From Rhytidiadelphus loreus (taxonomy: Eukaryota; Streptophyta; Bryopsida; Hypnales; Hylocomiaceae), in NCBI GenBank assembly GCA_947034895.1, contig OX344761.1, positions 23,076,863-23,140,862 of the forward strand: 64,000 nucleotides of DNA, written 5' to 3'. A model generated the notes under the pieces. It saw nothing but the letters and a program-made list of their open reading frames with translations, had not been told where the DNA came from and made no database searches. Positions 35,437 through 46,596 of the stretch are shown here, piece by piece. Position numbers and translations under genes: made by a program. Position 1 is the first letter of the stretch. Every line of letters begins with the position of its first letter.

Positions 35437-36968
35437 GAGCCACATTGTGCTTGACCCTTTGTTCTGAGAGAGAAAGATGATATTCTTAATTGAGTTTCAG
35501 CTTTCTCCTAGTTCCTCCAATTTGTTTTCAAGAATTCCTACACATGGTAGGTGCGTTCCTTAGGATAATAGAATGATGTCAGAGGTAGCTTTGAGATTCT
35601 TTTGTAGTAGTAGCCTCATACCACAGTGTAACGAATGCTGCTACTAAGCACCGGTCCTACACACTGTTGTTTGTAAGTGACCTTCGAATGTTAGGTGGAG
35701 AAACTCTTCAACAAAAAATTTAGAGAATTGATTACCTGTGGATTGCTTTTGAATGTCAGTCATGCATGGGTGCGCGCTTGATTTGCTTCTTGTGCAAAAT
35801 GAAATTTTGTCATAACTTTTTATTTCATCAATCAAAATAGAATCACAAAAATTTGTTTACTTTTGTAAACTTTTGATATTCCTGCTACTTCGACTCATCT
35901 TGTATGAAATCTCAAACTTCAACTCTTGTTGTCAAGAATTCCAACAAGATCTGATGCAACATTCAGATGGTTCCAAAGTTGGTTGCAAAACGATTAACAA
36001 TTTGATGAGAATCTAAAGTCTGAGTAGCATAATGAAATAATGATGCGGACACATTCAATGCTACTACCTCTGAATTTTGCTAATATATATGAAAGATATG
36101 TTTCCCTTCAAACAGAGAATCTGAAGAACATGGCATCAAATCAAACCTTAATATAATGTAGGCTTGAACACCTCGAGGTTGTACTAGTAGACATGGATTA
36201 CCCCGGTGAATATGCAACTCCAAAGAAAATGGTCAAAGATGACAACCAAACCCAGGAACTATATTGTCTATGACAATTGAAACTGGTAATTAACGCGGTG
36301 CTTGAAAATGATGGTGGAGTCGAAATGAAGCTCCAAACTATCTCAGTCTACAACTATCTAGATCCTTGCAATGAGTACTAGATTCAAAGCACTTGCAACA
36401 TCAACAACATGCTCTAGGAGAAATATGGCTAAATTTGTACAACCATACTCCTCATATTTGAGGCAGTGCTCTAGGCACAATAGTTTCCATAGCTTTCCAC
36501 GAACTGTAGTACGATGTGTGGTTTGAGTTACCATAACAATTGAATATTCTGAAAGTGGTTAGAGAAATCCAATTAAAGGAGCAAAGAGTGATGCACCCAG
36601 AGGTAAGTGATGAGAATCATAAGCAAGAAATCCGAGATGAAATCAGAAAGGGCCAAAACACCATGTACATACATTCGACTACCTCGACAATTTGAGAAAC
36701 ACAAGCATGCTTCACGTTCAAGCAACATAAATATACACTACAATGACTCATTCAAAAGGCTATTATCAATGAACACACGTTTCTTAATCACATAGAGAAT
36801 GATAGAATAATATAGATTGCTACTAGTAGAGCAAATTGAAAGTGGTAGAATCCAATAAGAATATTTTTGTTCAATAACTGCTAGCTCAATCTGGCTCTAT
36901 ATCTTGATAAATATAATATTCAGAAACAATACACTAGCTAGAATATATTCTCAGTTTTGTAATTCTAT
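35437..36968. other. Spacer, no gene seen
   Basis: Contains the likely 3' UTR of the Lys-rich gene and then mixed sequence with no supported coding region or clear repeat. Confidence 0.35.
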
Positions 36969-37901
36969 CTAGTAAGCCCAAGATGAACTCATGTCCCATT
37001 CGTCCTCATCCTCATCATCCTTGTTCCAATGGAAATTGAAACATTGTTCATCCTCCGTTAAGACTTGTTGAACCAAAAGGAACTCAGCGATGATGGTTGA
37101 GCCAAAATTGGACGAAGAACTCTTTGAACTGATGGACTCCACTAGGGCTACCGCCGGTATAGAATTCTTGCAAGCCATTTCCATGTCCATCTCGTGGCAG
37201 CAAGTTGCAGCAATATCCGCATAACTCACATTGTAAGGATCCAACGATGTGTCATTAAAGCTCCAGGAGTCAAAATTAGATGCAGCAGGTCTATCCACCA
37301 CGAGAGTCGAGGACATGACCTCCACATTACTGGAGGTGGACGTAGAGACCATCTTAGCCGTGTGGTCCGAAACCATATCAACATCAGGAGCCATCAGTCC
37401 GGACTCCATGAAATCCATGAACTTTGCATCTTTGTTACAATTCCATGTCGGAGGCAACTCACCATCCAGTACATTGGCCGTGGAAGAGAAGGCATCAACA
37501 TTTGGAGTCTTATTATTCTCCTTTGTCGATAATTCGGCCTCAAGAAAATGCAAATACGTAGAGGCATCATCACTCAAAGGCGAAGGTAAGTTCCCATTGT
37601 CCCCATTGGGAATCCAAGAGGAGGGATTAGCTTGAGTATTCTCCTATTGTGTCAATTCGGCCTCAAGGAAATCCACATATTCTGAATCCTCATCGCTCAT
37701 CTCTAGGAGCAATCTAGCGCCGAACTCAAGGGGCATCATCTTTGGATCAGAGGGCATTGACAAGAATGATCTGTCGAATGGTTGGTAGCTTACGCTTTTA
37801 GAGTTTGACGATACATACGGAATATGTATCGACACCCTAATTTGATAGAGTTTGATGATATGTTTTCTACCTTTGTTTGTGGTGCTAAAAGGTTTCAACA
37901 A
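36969..37901 (-). pseudogene. Acidic protein frame interrupted by one in-frame TAG
   Basis: Reading the minus strand from 37901 gives one frame that runs to a stop at 36969 except for a single TAG at about 37644. Before it the protein ends MSDEDSEYVDFLEAELTQ; after it the frame goes on ENTQANPSSW and then SDDASTYLHFLEAELSTK. The two FLEAEL blocks are internal repeats, and a third looser one is KFMDFMESGLM. Aligning them puts the TAG where the second copy has an AAG Lys codon. The tail is Asp/Glu/Trp-rich (NKDDEDEDEWDMSSSW). An acidic region like this could be a transcription-factor activation domain, but that is a guess. Either a nonsense mutation made this a pseudogene, or two frames are used separately, or an intron removes the stop. 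Confidence 0.45.
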
Positions 37902-38344
37902 TGGAAAAGTATGTCCTAATCATACATTGTATTCTAACAATGTTCAAATTTGATATTTGCCCTCGGTAGTTTGTTAGCAATGTAGAATTGGGTTCTTTTG
38001 AATATTGCCAATGGATTTTCAACGTCCGTATTGGTCTTACTATGAATGAATTATTAGTGCCACACTACAAATGGTTCAGAATGTGCTTGGAGTTTGCTGG
38101 TGTCAATAACACGCAAATACATTTAACTAGGTGGTGTTTACTTGCGTTCTTTTATAGTGTCTTAATCACTCGGTAGTGAATGACACCTTAGGTATGTTGC
38201 GGAAAGAAAATGGAGTAAGTATTAGGTAGCAGTCCAGAGGGGCCTTGATGGCGTACCACGTTTTTCACCACAGGTTTTCCTATGGATTTGTAATTGAATT
38301 GCATTGCAGAGTTGATTGTAACTACACCAATGGACATGGCTGTC

Positions 38345-38522
38345 CTGTTTGATGTTGCAGGCATATGGAGAAGATTTGAACGTTGATTGGTTTGATATGG
38401 GTTACTCGGTACATGCATCTATATTGAATCTCACAGTTCATAGGAATAATTAACTAAATACAAAGTTGTGTGGTTTGTCAATCAAGTTATGCGGCAAAGA
38501 ACATCGTCAGGATGTTTTAACT
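38345..38522. repeat. Left side of inverted segmental duplication (flank of TIR element)
   Basis: Reverse-complement match to about 50301-50482, including TTGATGTTGCAGGCA, GATTTGAACGTTGATTGGTT and GTCAATCAAGTTATGCG. The homology continues on the far side of the 975-bp element at 39498. Confidence 0.75.
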
Positions 38523-39497
38523 TTAACCCTAGACCGCCCATGGCTATTTTGGGTAAAAAACATCCTAGCTTTTGAAGTGCTATAAATCTAAAAGTGACTA
38601 AGTAATAAAGATCTTAACCATACAATCATGTAGTACACATGTTGTAGATGTCATGGATCAAATTTGAAGTCATTTGACCGTGTAGATTGCAAGATTATAA
38701 TGTTTTAGAGTTGAAAAAGAATGCTGAAATTTTCCTAAAAACACATTTAGAGGCCAAATTTGATTTCTAAACCTAATCAAATGAAAAAACTTTAAACTAA
38801 AAAGTGATTCAAAACCAAGATACAAACACATTGGTGAAAAAAAATATCATTCAATTGAGTCAATGTGTTTGCAAAATGGCTTGCAAATGTCAAAAATAGG
38901 CAAGAAAAGTTGCAAAAAACACATCTAGGGCTGAAACTCCTTCTACTTAAATGCTTCTCAGTCATTCATAAATTCTTTTATTGATATGAAAATTTAGCCA
39001 CACAAACTAGACTAAAATGCGCAACTTTAAAAAAAAAATATTGAAAACAGACATTTTATGAAGAAGATACAAGCCGTTGAAGTTCACTATAGTCCATTAA
39101 TGGCGGGATTTTGAATTTTGAATTGCTCCCAAACATTCAAAACAACTTGGATTGACATGAAAATTTCACTACAATAACTAGAATTCAAGGGAAACACAAT
39201 CCAACAAATTTTATTGAAATCAAACATTGGATGAAGGAGATATAAGCCCCCGAAGTTGCAGCCATGAAGTGCACTTTGGTAAATCAAATTGTGCCTATGA
39301 ACTTTGATTGACTTCCAGAAAATCTTTACCTCTTGGATTGATCTGAAAATTTTAACACACAAACTAGAAGAAAAGGCGCAACTTTCCCAACAAGTTTTTA
39401 TTGAATTTGGACATCAGATGCAAAAGTTACATTACTTTGAATTTAACTTAAAACTATGTGAGGACACTTTTTGTCCTCTTGGGCGGTCTAGGGTTAA
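38523..39497. mobile_element. Nonautonomous TIR element (975 bp), copy 1
   Basis: Bounded by TTAACCCTAGACCGCCCA and its inverted partner TGGGCGGTCTAGGGTTAA. The paralogous locus at about 50300 lacks this block and reads straight across (TTTTAACTGTATTGAACTAG), so the element is an insertion with known empty site. The interior has no long frame and repeats phrases such as ATTGACATGAAAATTTCAC, giving it internal subrepeats. A second copy in opposite orientation lies at 48262-49229. Three-base TTA/TAA borders would fit a PIF/Harbinger-type element, but the target duplication is not certain. Confidence 0.75.
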
Positions 39498-40074
39498 TGA
39501 ACTAGTGTAACGAGCAAGTGTTGTAACTGATGAATGAAACATGTGCTTGGGATTGTTTGCAATATTTTGTATTGTTGGTTGAGCCTCTTTGACTATTGAA
39601 AATATCATTCACAATAACAATATTACTCAAATTGTTGACTAAGCAAGGTGATGTTATGACGGTTAGACTTGGAGATGCTCAAGAGCAATTGCAGTTTGAT
39701 CCTGGGTTGAGTACATCTATGTGATCGAGATTGAGGCAAAAGTATGGTAAGTTGTTCATAGATCTGAGACCTTGGCTTTTGCTTGCAAATTGCTAAAGGG
39801 AAAGGCCAAGTTTTGGATAGAGGAAGAAGACGAGTTTCATTCACTTTTTGGAGGGTGAATATCCTACGTCTTCTTGTTGATTCTTGTTTTCCTGGTGCTT
39901 CTTCTTAATGTCACTTTCTACTACCAATTGATCACTTGTGCTATTTTTGCAGGTGAGGTGAGGGCCTTGTAATTGCAATTTTGTATGTTATTTAAAGCTT
40001 ACTTGTGTCCATGACCCCAATGGACTTGTTTTAAACCTTAGTGGAATTATTTACAAATATTTGAAGTTGAAATG

Positions 40075-40447
40075 CAAGAGTTTCTAAAAGCAACCCCTCC
40101 TAAAATGTACGTTGTTAGTAAATCAAAGAAAGTGAACCCACCCCCTCCTAAAATGTATGCAGTTCATAAATCGAAAAAAGTGAACGTACACCCTGCTGAA
40201 ATGTATACATCTGGTAAATTGAAAAAAATGAACCGCCCCCTTCCTAAAATGTACATTGTTAGTAAATCGAAAAAGTAAATCTACACCCTCCTGAAATGTA
40301 CACTGTTAGTGAATTCAAGAAAGTGAACCACAACCCTCTTGAAATGTACGTGCCCCCCTGCTGAAATGTACACAGTTAGTAAATCGAAGAAGGTGAATCC
40401 ACCCCCTTCTGATATGTACATAGTTAGTAAATCAATGAAAGTCAATT
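40075..40447. repeat. 48-bp minisatellite, about eight units
   Basis: The unit contains CCCCTCCTAAAATGTACRTT, then GTTAGTAAATC and AAGAAAGTGAACC. One unit near 40343 is truncated. Because the period is a multiple of three, the array reads open as a 16-residue peptide repeat (KMYVVSKSKKV-type), but units differ at non-silent places and one breaks the frame. The 5' end joins an R1 repeat copy. Confidence 0.85.
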
Positions 40448-43400
40448 GTATTAGGAGTAGCTTACCGGGGGGGGCCACCGGGACCTACTCTAAGATAAAA
40501 AGGAAAAAAGCGGGGGAGGGGAGGGTAAAAAGGAAAAAAGAAGGGGGAGAGGAAAAAAGAAAAAGAAGAAAAAGAAGAGAAAAAAGAGGAAAAAAAATTG
40601 AGCTTTTAAATCAATTAACAATTAAAAACAAACAATACTTTAAAGAAGAGAGTTTGACCTCTTGATTCATTATCAATCAAGAGTGTAGAGGCTTTGCACC
40701 CTTCATTTACTTATGTGTGCAAAGTAAAAATTGAATAAAAATAAAAATAAAAATACAATGGTAAAATTTGTTCTAGTTTGTTTTGTATGTAACATTGAGA
40801 TATCCCTAGTTGTGTGCTCATCAATCATTCTCTTTACACCGTTGGAGAGCTTGATTTGATGAAGGTTGTTCTAAAGTTGTATCATTACTTTTAGATATAT
40901 GATGGATTTGTGAGCAATTTTGAAGACTATAAATTGAATGAAATCATGAAAAATAAAATATAGGAGTTTTTGATGATATGTTTGACCAGAGTTTGATGAT
41001 ATGTTTTGACTATTATTTGCATTTTCACTAAGAAACTTATACTATTTTAGGCATTTCTATAATCACTATAACTATTTTAGAAAAAACAACATATTACATG
41101 GAAAATCTTTTAAATTTCATTTTATATTTTATTGATTAGTGTAATTTGATTTAATAATACCATGTATATAAAAGATGACATTTTTTTCTTGATTTATATA
41201 TACATGGAAAGATTTGAATCATTCTATTTTAATCAATGAGATGATAGTTATGAGTTTTTATTATTTGTAGGTAGTTATGGATTCTCTACTCTAGAAAAAA
41301 CTTTGAAGTCATTTTTCAATATTTTTGGAATATAACAAAACCATAAGATGTATTGTAAATGAGGGTCAAATTCCTAAGACCTCATCTAAAATCACTTCTT
41401 TTTGTGTAGAATTCCCTTTTGTTAACCGCATTTAGAATTTTCAGGATTCTATTTAACTTGATTAGTGGAATATTTCATGACCTTAAGCACAACTAACACC
41501 AATATATGGCTGAGAATATTATCAAATTACCACCAATAGATTATGATTGTTGTTGTATTTAGTATAGGAATATCTTTATCCAACTATTTGGTTAATTTTG
41601 GCTTCTAAAGCATCATCAAAAGATGGAGAAAACATTAAAATGCTTTATATATGCTCATATATTCAATTAATGCAAAGTCAATGTCTTTTGAATGGATAGG
41701 ATAGTGAGAGGATGTGAATTTCAAAGAAAAACATTTAAAGAGTTAGAAATCATTTCTAAAGGGATACAAGTGGCATTTAGCCATTGAACTTTTCCAAAAA
41801 ATGTGAAAGGGGGTACACATGTCACTTTGCATTTGATTGAAAATTTGACATGGGTGCTTGTGACCCCCGTACCCACCCCCATATTTGTATCTATGTGGCA
41901 TGTGTTTCACATACAAACAATATAGGGCAATGTAGGTCATATTTATATATGTATACATTTCATACATATTCCGTATGTATTCCGTGCATATTTCACATGA
42001 TGTACATATTTTATATTTGTCTTTTGTATCCATAACCATATTCCACAATATTCATATCCACATTATTTATTTTCAAGATTAAGAGTGTTGTTTACGAGAA
42101 GTCAATGGCTCTTGATTTTTACAAAAAAAGGATGTGTTCATTACAACCTAAATCTAGATGCATCATCACAGGAGATAGTGTGGCTACAAATTTGAACCTT
42201 TTGGTTGAATCCTTACTCTACATTATTATTCCCAAATTAAAAGTTTAAAATTTATTCCCTAGAAAATTTAAAAATAGTTGTAAAATTAAAATTCTAAAGT
42301 GCAAAATCCTAGATTGTAAAATTAAAATTCTAACTTGCAAAATCCTAGATTACAAAATTTTAGTCTACAAAATGATGCTCTTTAGTATTATATTGTTTTT
42401 CATTCTTTATTTTATTTTTGGAGAATTCAAATTAATTTCATTACTATTTTCTACACTATTCAATTATGCGATGTTATAATGTAAAAAAAATTCATTACAT
42501 GCCACATTCATTTGTATTTTGAATTATTTTTTAATGAATCTAATCCAAGCATAGGGTAGGTTGTTTATTATAACCTTACAACCATTGGGATTGACATTTT
42601 TCAATTACATAACTCAATTCTTAACAATTGAGTATTTCGAATCATTCTCTTCCTTTTTCTATTTACTAATTTTTTTTCGTATATGTTATACAATTCTAAA
42701 TGATCTAAAATTTTTCAAGCATATAACCAACTTGTCTTGAAGAATAAATCTAAGAAAGCACCAACAACATGGAGGTTTTTTCATACAAATGTGACCTTGT
42801 GAAGTGCAGGTATTACATTTTTCACAAGGATTTTTGTCAATTCAAACACTAAAATCTTGCAATCTACACCTTTTTGAACTAGCACTACAAGGTCCTACAA
42901 TTACATGTGTTCAAAATTTAAAAAAAAAAAATTTGGTTCTTATACTAGAAATGGAAGTTTGGAGTGTTTTGGGTCAAAATTCCATAGTCAAATTACTTTG
43001 GGGGTTAACAAGTTTTGTTTGAAAGTCATTTGTAAGTTTAATTTTTTAATTCTCCTTGATAACACATCCTCGTTTTTTTGGACATTTCAATACATGGAAT
43101 TCCTTCAAGGGTGAAACCTTACACATTAAACCTATTTGTAAAGGCTTGTTCATCTAAAACTGTTGAGGATAACATCTTCTATATAATTTTTTTTAAATGT
43201 TATGTTTGTATGTTTGTATGTTAAAATTCATTTGTCAAGCTAAATTTTGTGTTCCAAAATACAAATTCCACCGACAAATTCAATGTGTCTTTTTGTATGG
43301 AAAGTTTTTTTTAGGATGTAGGTACTACAATAGAGAGTTTTTGAGTTGTGTAGAGGAGGGTAGACATTCATCATTGATAGGTCATTTGTACAAGCTTTAT

Positions 43401-45600
43401 AATGTTCTCAATATAAAAAAGATTATGAACTTGAAGTGTAGACTATCCTACAAGGATCTAAAGTGTTGTTTACAAGTTTGATTTTACAAATGTTACATGT
43501 TTGTCAAAATAGTATTCCCGCAATGATGGACTAAAAATGATTTTTAAATTTATTGAGGGTTGGTTTTTATATTTTACAGATTAGTACAATTTAGTGGAAT
43601 GAATGAATATTACAACCAAATTGATTTGTATTACTACAATGATTTGAAGGTGCAAAATCAATGTCATGAAAAAATTGTTTTGTTTTGAAAATTGATACAA
43701 TACATTAAAATTTTAGTGTATCCTAATCACAATGCATGTGGCTTGTGTGAATTACAGATGAGAAGACAAGCTTTATGCAAGCAAGGCGGCAAGGGCTAAA
43801 ACAACCCATGTGGCATACAATGTGTAAATTAGGATTAGTAGGAGCTCCAGCGCTCTTAGTTTAATCAAAAGTAGAAATTGTGTTCAAAGTAGAATTTCAA
43901 ACCTCATTTAGGCATATTAGGATAACTTTTTTCAAAAACTTTGAACTAAATTAATGTATAAAATCAAATGAACTTTCATCTTCTAAAATCCTTTTGAGAT
44001 ATTGAGCCTCCATTCAAAAGTTATGGACAAATTTTAGAGAAGAATTGGAAAGGATTTTTTCTTTGACATTTTCAAACATCCACTCCGATTTTTGTGCATA
44101 ACTTTTTTTTGGAGGCCCAAATCACAAACGGGTCAACGGAAATGTAATTTAGGATCATTCCCAAACCTTTGTTAGTTCAAAGTATTTTGAAAAGAAAAAT
44201 TCTATTATGCCACAATGAGGTCTGCAGTTATGCTTTGAACACAATTCCTACTATGGTAGTGTGCTCCTAAACCATCACTTTAATGGCTCATTTGCCTTTT
44301 TCATAGGTTTCCAAGGACAAAATGATTCTTAGCTCATTTTTCAGAGAAAGAAAAATAGATGTAAAACCCAACACAAGTAGTTTCATATTTTTCCAAGCAT
44401 TTTTGAATTACTTATAAATTTTCAAAGAACCGGGTCATAGGCACCTATTTGTGACCATAGGTTTCCCAAAATCCGTCCCCTTGTGACTTATAAAGAAATG
44501 TGCAGAAATCATAGCCTATGATTGGCTCTTACAATAGAAAAAACAATTCTTCTTGAATTCATTAACAAAGCAAAGAGGTCCATTCAAGGTTCACCTTGCA
44601 TCCATTCTACGGCTACCTATAGGACGATCTGAAGAAGAGGGGCAGATTTTGAACCACCTACCCTAATGACAATAAGCGGCAAAGCTCTCATCTTCTACTT
44701 ATCCCATACCCTTTGAGGATTCATGACAGACTATGGATTTTATTATAAAACTCACCTCTCCATCCTTAACTCTTAGTAAATGTCTATGAAGTAAGTGCTT
44801 CACTTTGCCATCAAAGTATGATGAGGACTAGGCATAATTTTGGACTTTTTGGCTAGCTCTAGACATTTTTTGTTTTTTTCATAGCTTTGTTACTTAATCT
44901 CTTGTTCATTTTTTGTCCAGCTTCTTGAGGGTAATTATTTTCAGCTGACCTTGACCTACAGCTACCGTATTTTAAATGAGAGCAAAATAAACTTAAATCC
45001 AATAATTTATTAAACCCATTCTGAATTACAAACAGACTCGAAGCATTCGTCACTGGATTCGTTCATGAAGTCTCCGGTGCTGTAAATCCCAAAAGAAAGA
45101 CAATTCGGTCCTAGACAATCCTTGATATTCTCAAGCAATCTTGTTGCAGGAAGCTTCTTCATCATGGATTCCACGGACATTGACATAAAACAGGAGAAAT
45201 TTCAAGACCAACAATATCTCAGCGTACGTCCTATGAATTATCAAGTGGCAATTCCACTCGAATATATGCTTGTCATTGTTTCGACATCTGATCCACCTCG
45301 GCAACCATTGCATCCAAATAGGACTCACAAAAGTCTGACAAGAAACACGCAAATGCTCGGTAGTGAAGTCACAACAGTGTCTTCTTGGAGATCACTGCAG
45401 AACTGAAAACTTCTATGATTGTACCCCCAAAAGCCCAAGCTATCAATCTAATAAGAAGAGACACAGGAGCTACAGGCCAAGGCTAAGTTCCGCTGCAGCA
45501 TTGAGACATCAGAAGTCAGAAACAACAAGTGCTGATGCGAAACCAAGTCACAGGGATCAAGTCGGCAGTGCAAACATCTGAGCAACTCAAAATTAAATCC
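40448..45600. repeat. AT-rich spacer with nested dispersed repeats R3 and R2
   Basis: No gene seen. A homopurine run lies at 40496-40600. R3 copy 2 lies at 43750-44060 and resumes at 44660-44800, split by about 600 bp that include R2 copy 2 (44285-44660). At about 42293-42360 a block of roughly 44 bp with GCAAAATCCTAGATT is tandemly duplicated. Confidence 0.5.
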
Positions 45601-45639
45601 CGGGAACTGAAAAGTGACCAATGTTTTCCATTTCTTTCA

Positions 45640-45865
45640 CATTAACTATGATTGGTTGAAAATATCTCTAACCAAATGGTTGCCTAAACTTTTACATTAA
45701 TTGGAAATATCTAACCAAATGGTTTGCCTTCACTTTTACATTAATTACGATTGGTTGGAAATATCTAACCGAAAGGTTTGCTTTTACTTTTACATTAATT
45801 ACGATTGGTTGAAAATATCTAACCAAATGGTTTGCTTTTACTTTTGCATTTTCATTGGTTGATTG
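45640..45865 (+). promoter_or_regulatory. Tandem promoter array with evening elements (four units)
   Basis: Four units of about 54 bp (one shortened) each carry ATATCTAACC or ATATCTCTAACC, and three also carry ATTGGTT (a CCAAT box on the other strand). AAAATATCT, the evening element bound by CCA1/LHY-type MYB factors, is exact at 45659-45667 and 45812-45820. It differs at the first base at 45704 and 45758. The array ends about 30 bp before the TATA box at 45892. Confidence 0.6.
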
Positions 45866-45891
45866 GGTCACTAAGCCACCCTTGTTAGAAG

Positions 45892-45900
45892 TATAAATAA
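45892..45900 (+). promoter_or_regulatory. TATA box of the LW-like gene
   Basis: TATAAATAA lies about 160 bp before the ATG at 46054. It is followed by a pyrimidine-rich leader (CTCTCAATCATCTTCTTTGC), a typical plant core promoter layout. Confidence 0.6.
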
Positions 45901-46053
45901 GGCCTCCCATTCTTCTCATAGCTCTCAATCATCTTCTTTGCTCTTGCCTTCACTTTGGCTTTCCAAGCTCTATTCTTCTCTTCCTATTTCCTCAATTCTT
46001 TTTGTTTCAACTCCTTGTGGTCATTTCTTTTCCTTTTCTCCCTAAATCAAGCC

Positions 46054-46596
46054 ATGGAGCTCAATGTACTCTTGGATCAAATAGGGGGTCTTAGCACAGG
46101 GCCAAACACACCCAAAGCTTTCCTCAAGTTTTTTGCAAGAGCGGTGTGTTTGGAAAGCACCCGCTGCCTCTCTATCCTTTTAGAGTCTGTACTCAAGACC
46201 AACAATAAGTCCACCCTCCACCATATCTTCATGCCCAAGTCAAACATCGCAGGCCTCCACGTCCCCATGACCATGCTTTGGAAATTCCAATGCAACCATC
46301 TAATGACGGCCATCCTCTGCAAGGGCCTCCGTGTGCTTCAACACTTGATGAAGCATGGAGTAGTACAAGGGAGGAGTCTCACGCTTTGCACGCGCCAATT
46401 TTGCTTGCACACGATGTGCAAGATACTTTACGATCTCACAAAACATGGAGATGATCAAGTGAAGGAGTTGGCGTCCATGTTCCAAAACTTGAGGTTTCAG
46501 ATGCCAAGGGAACCTCACTCCTCACATGTGAGCATTTGCCAACAAGCAAGGAAGAGGGCCCAAAGGGAGAAAAAATCCAAGAAGAACAAGGCCTAG
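46054..46596 (+). CDS. Intronless 180-aa protein with TFIIS-N (LW)-like segment and basic tail
   Basis: The first ATG after the TATA box opens a 181-codon frame in GCCATGG context. Residues about 88-150 read LRVLQHLMKHGVV...HTMCKILYDLTKHGDDQVKELA. The last part resembles the end of TFIIS N-terminal / LW domains, where a K-x-x-x-L-x-KH-x-D-x-x-V-x-x-LA pattern is usual. These helical bundles bind short linear motifs in transcription-elongation and Mediator proteins. The C-terminus is basic (RKRAQREKKSKKNK), a likely nuclear signal. No zinc ribbon or other TFIIS part is present. Composition is more balanced than the flanks, which supports coding. The domain call is by eye and tentative; reality of the gene is better supported by its promoter layout. 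Confidence 0.55.
   Translation: MELNVLLDQIGGLSTGPNTPKAFLKFFARAVCLESTRCLSILLESVLKTNNKSTLHHIFMPKSNIAGLHVPMTMLWKFQCNHLMTAILCKGLRVLQHLMKHGVVQGRSLTLCTRQFCLHTMCKILYDLTKHGDDQVKELASMFQNLRFQMPREPHSSHVSICQQARKRAQREKKSKKNKA

Noticed and set aside
40072..40665. Frames with a 16-residue repeat (SKSKKV) over the minisatellite
   Set aside because: The 48-bp unit keeps frame by arithmetic; units are truncated and broken, there is no promoter or splice context, and the unit derives from a noncoding repeat.
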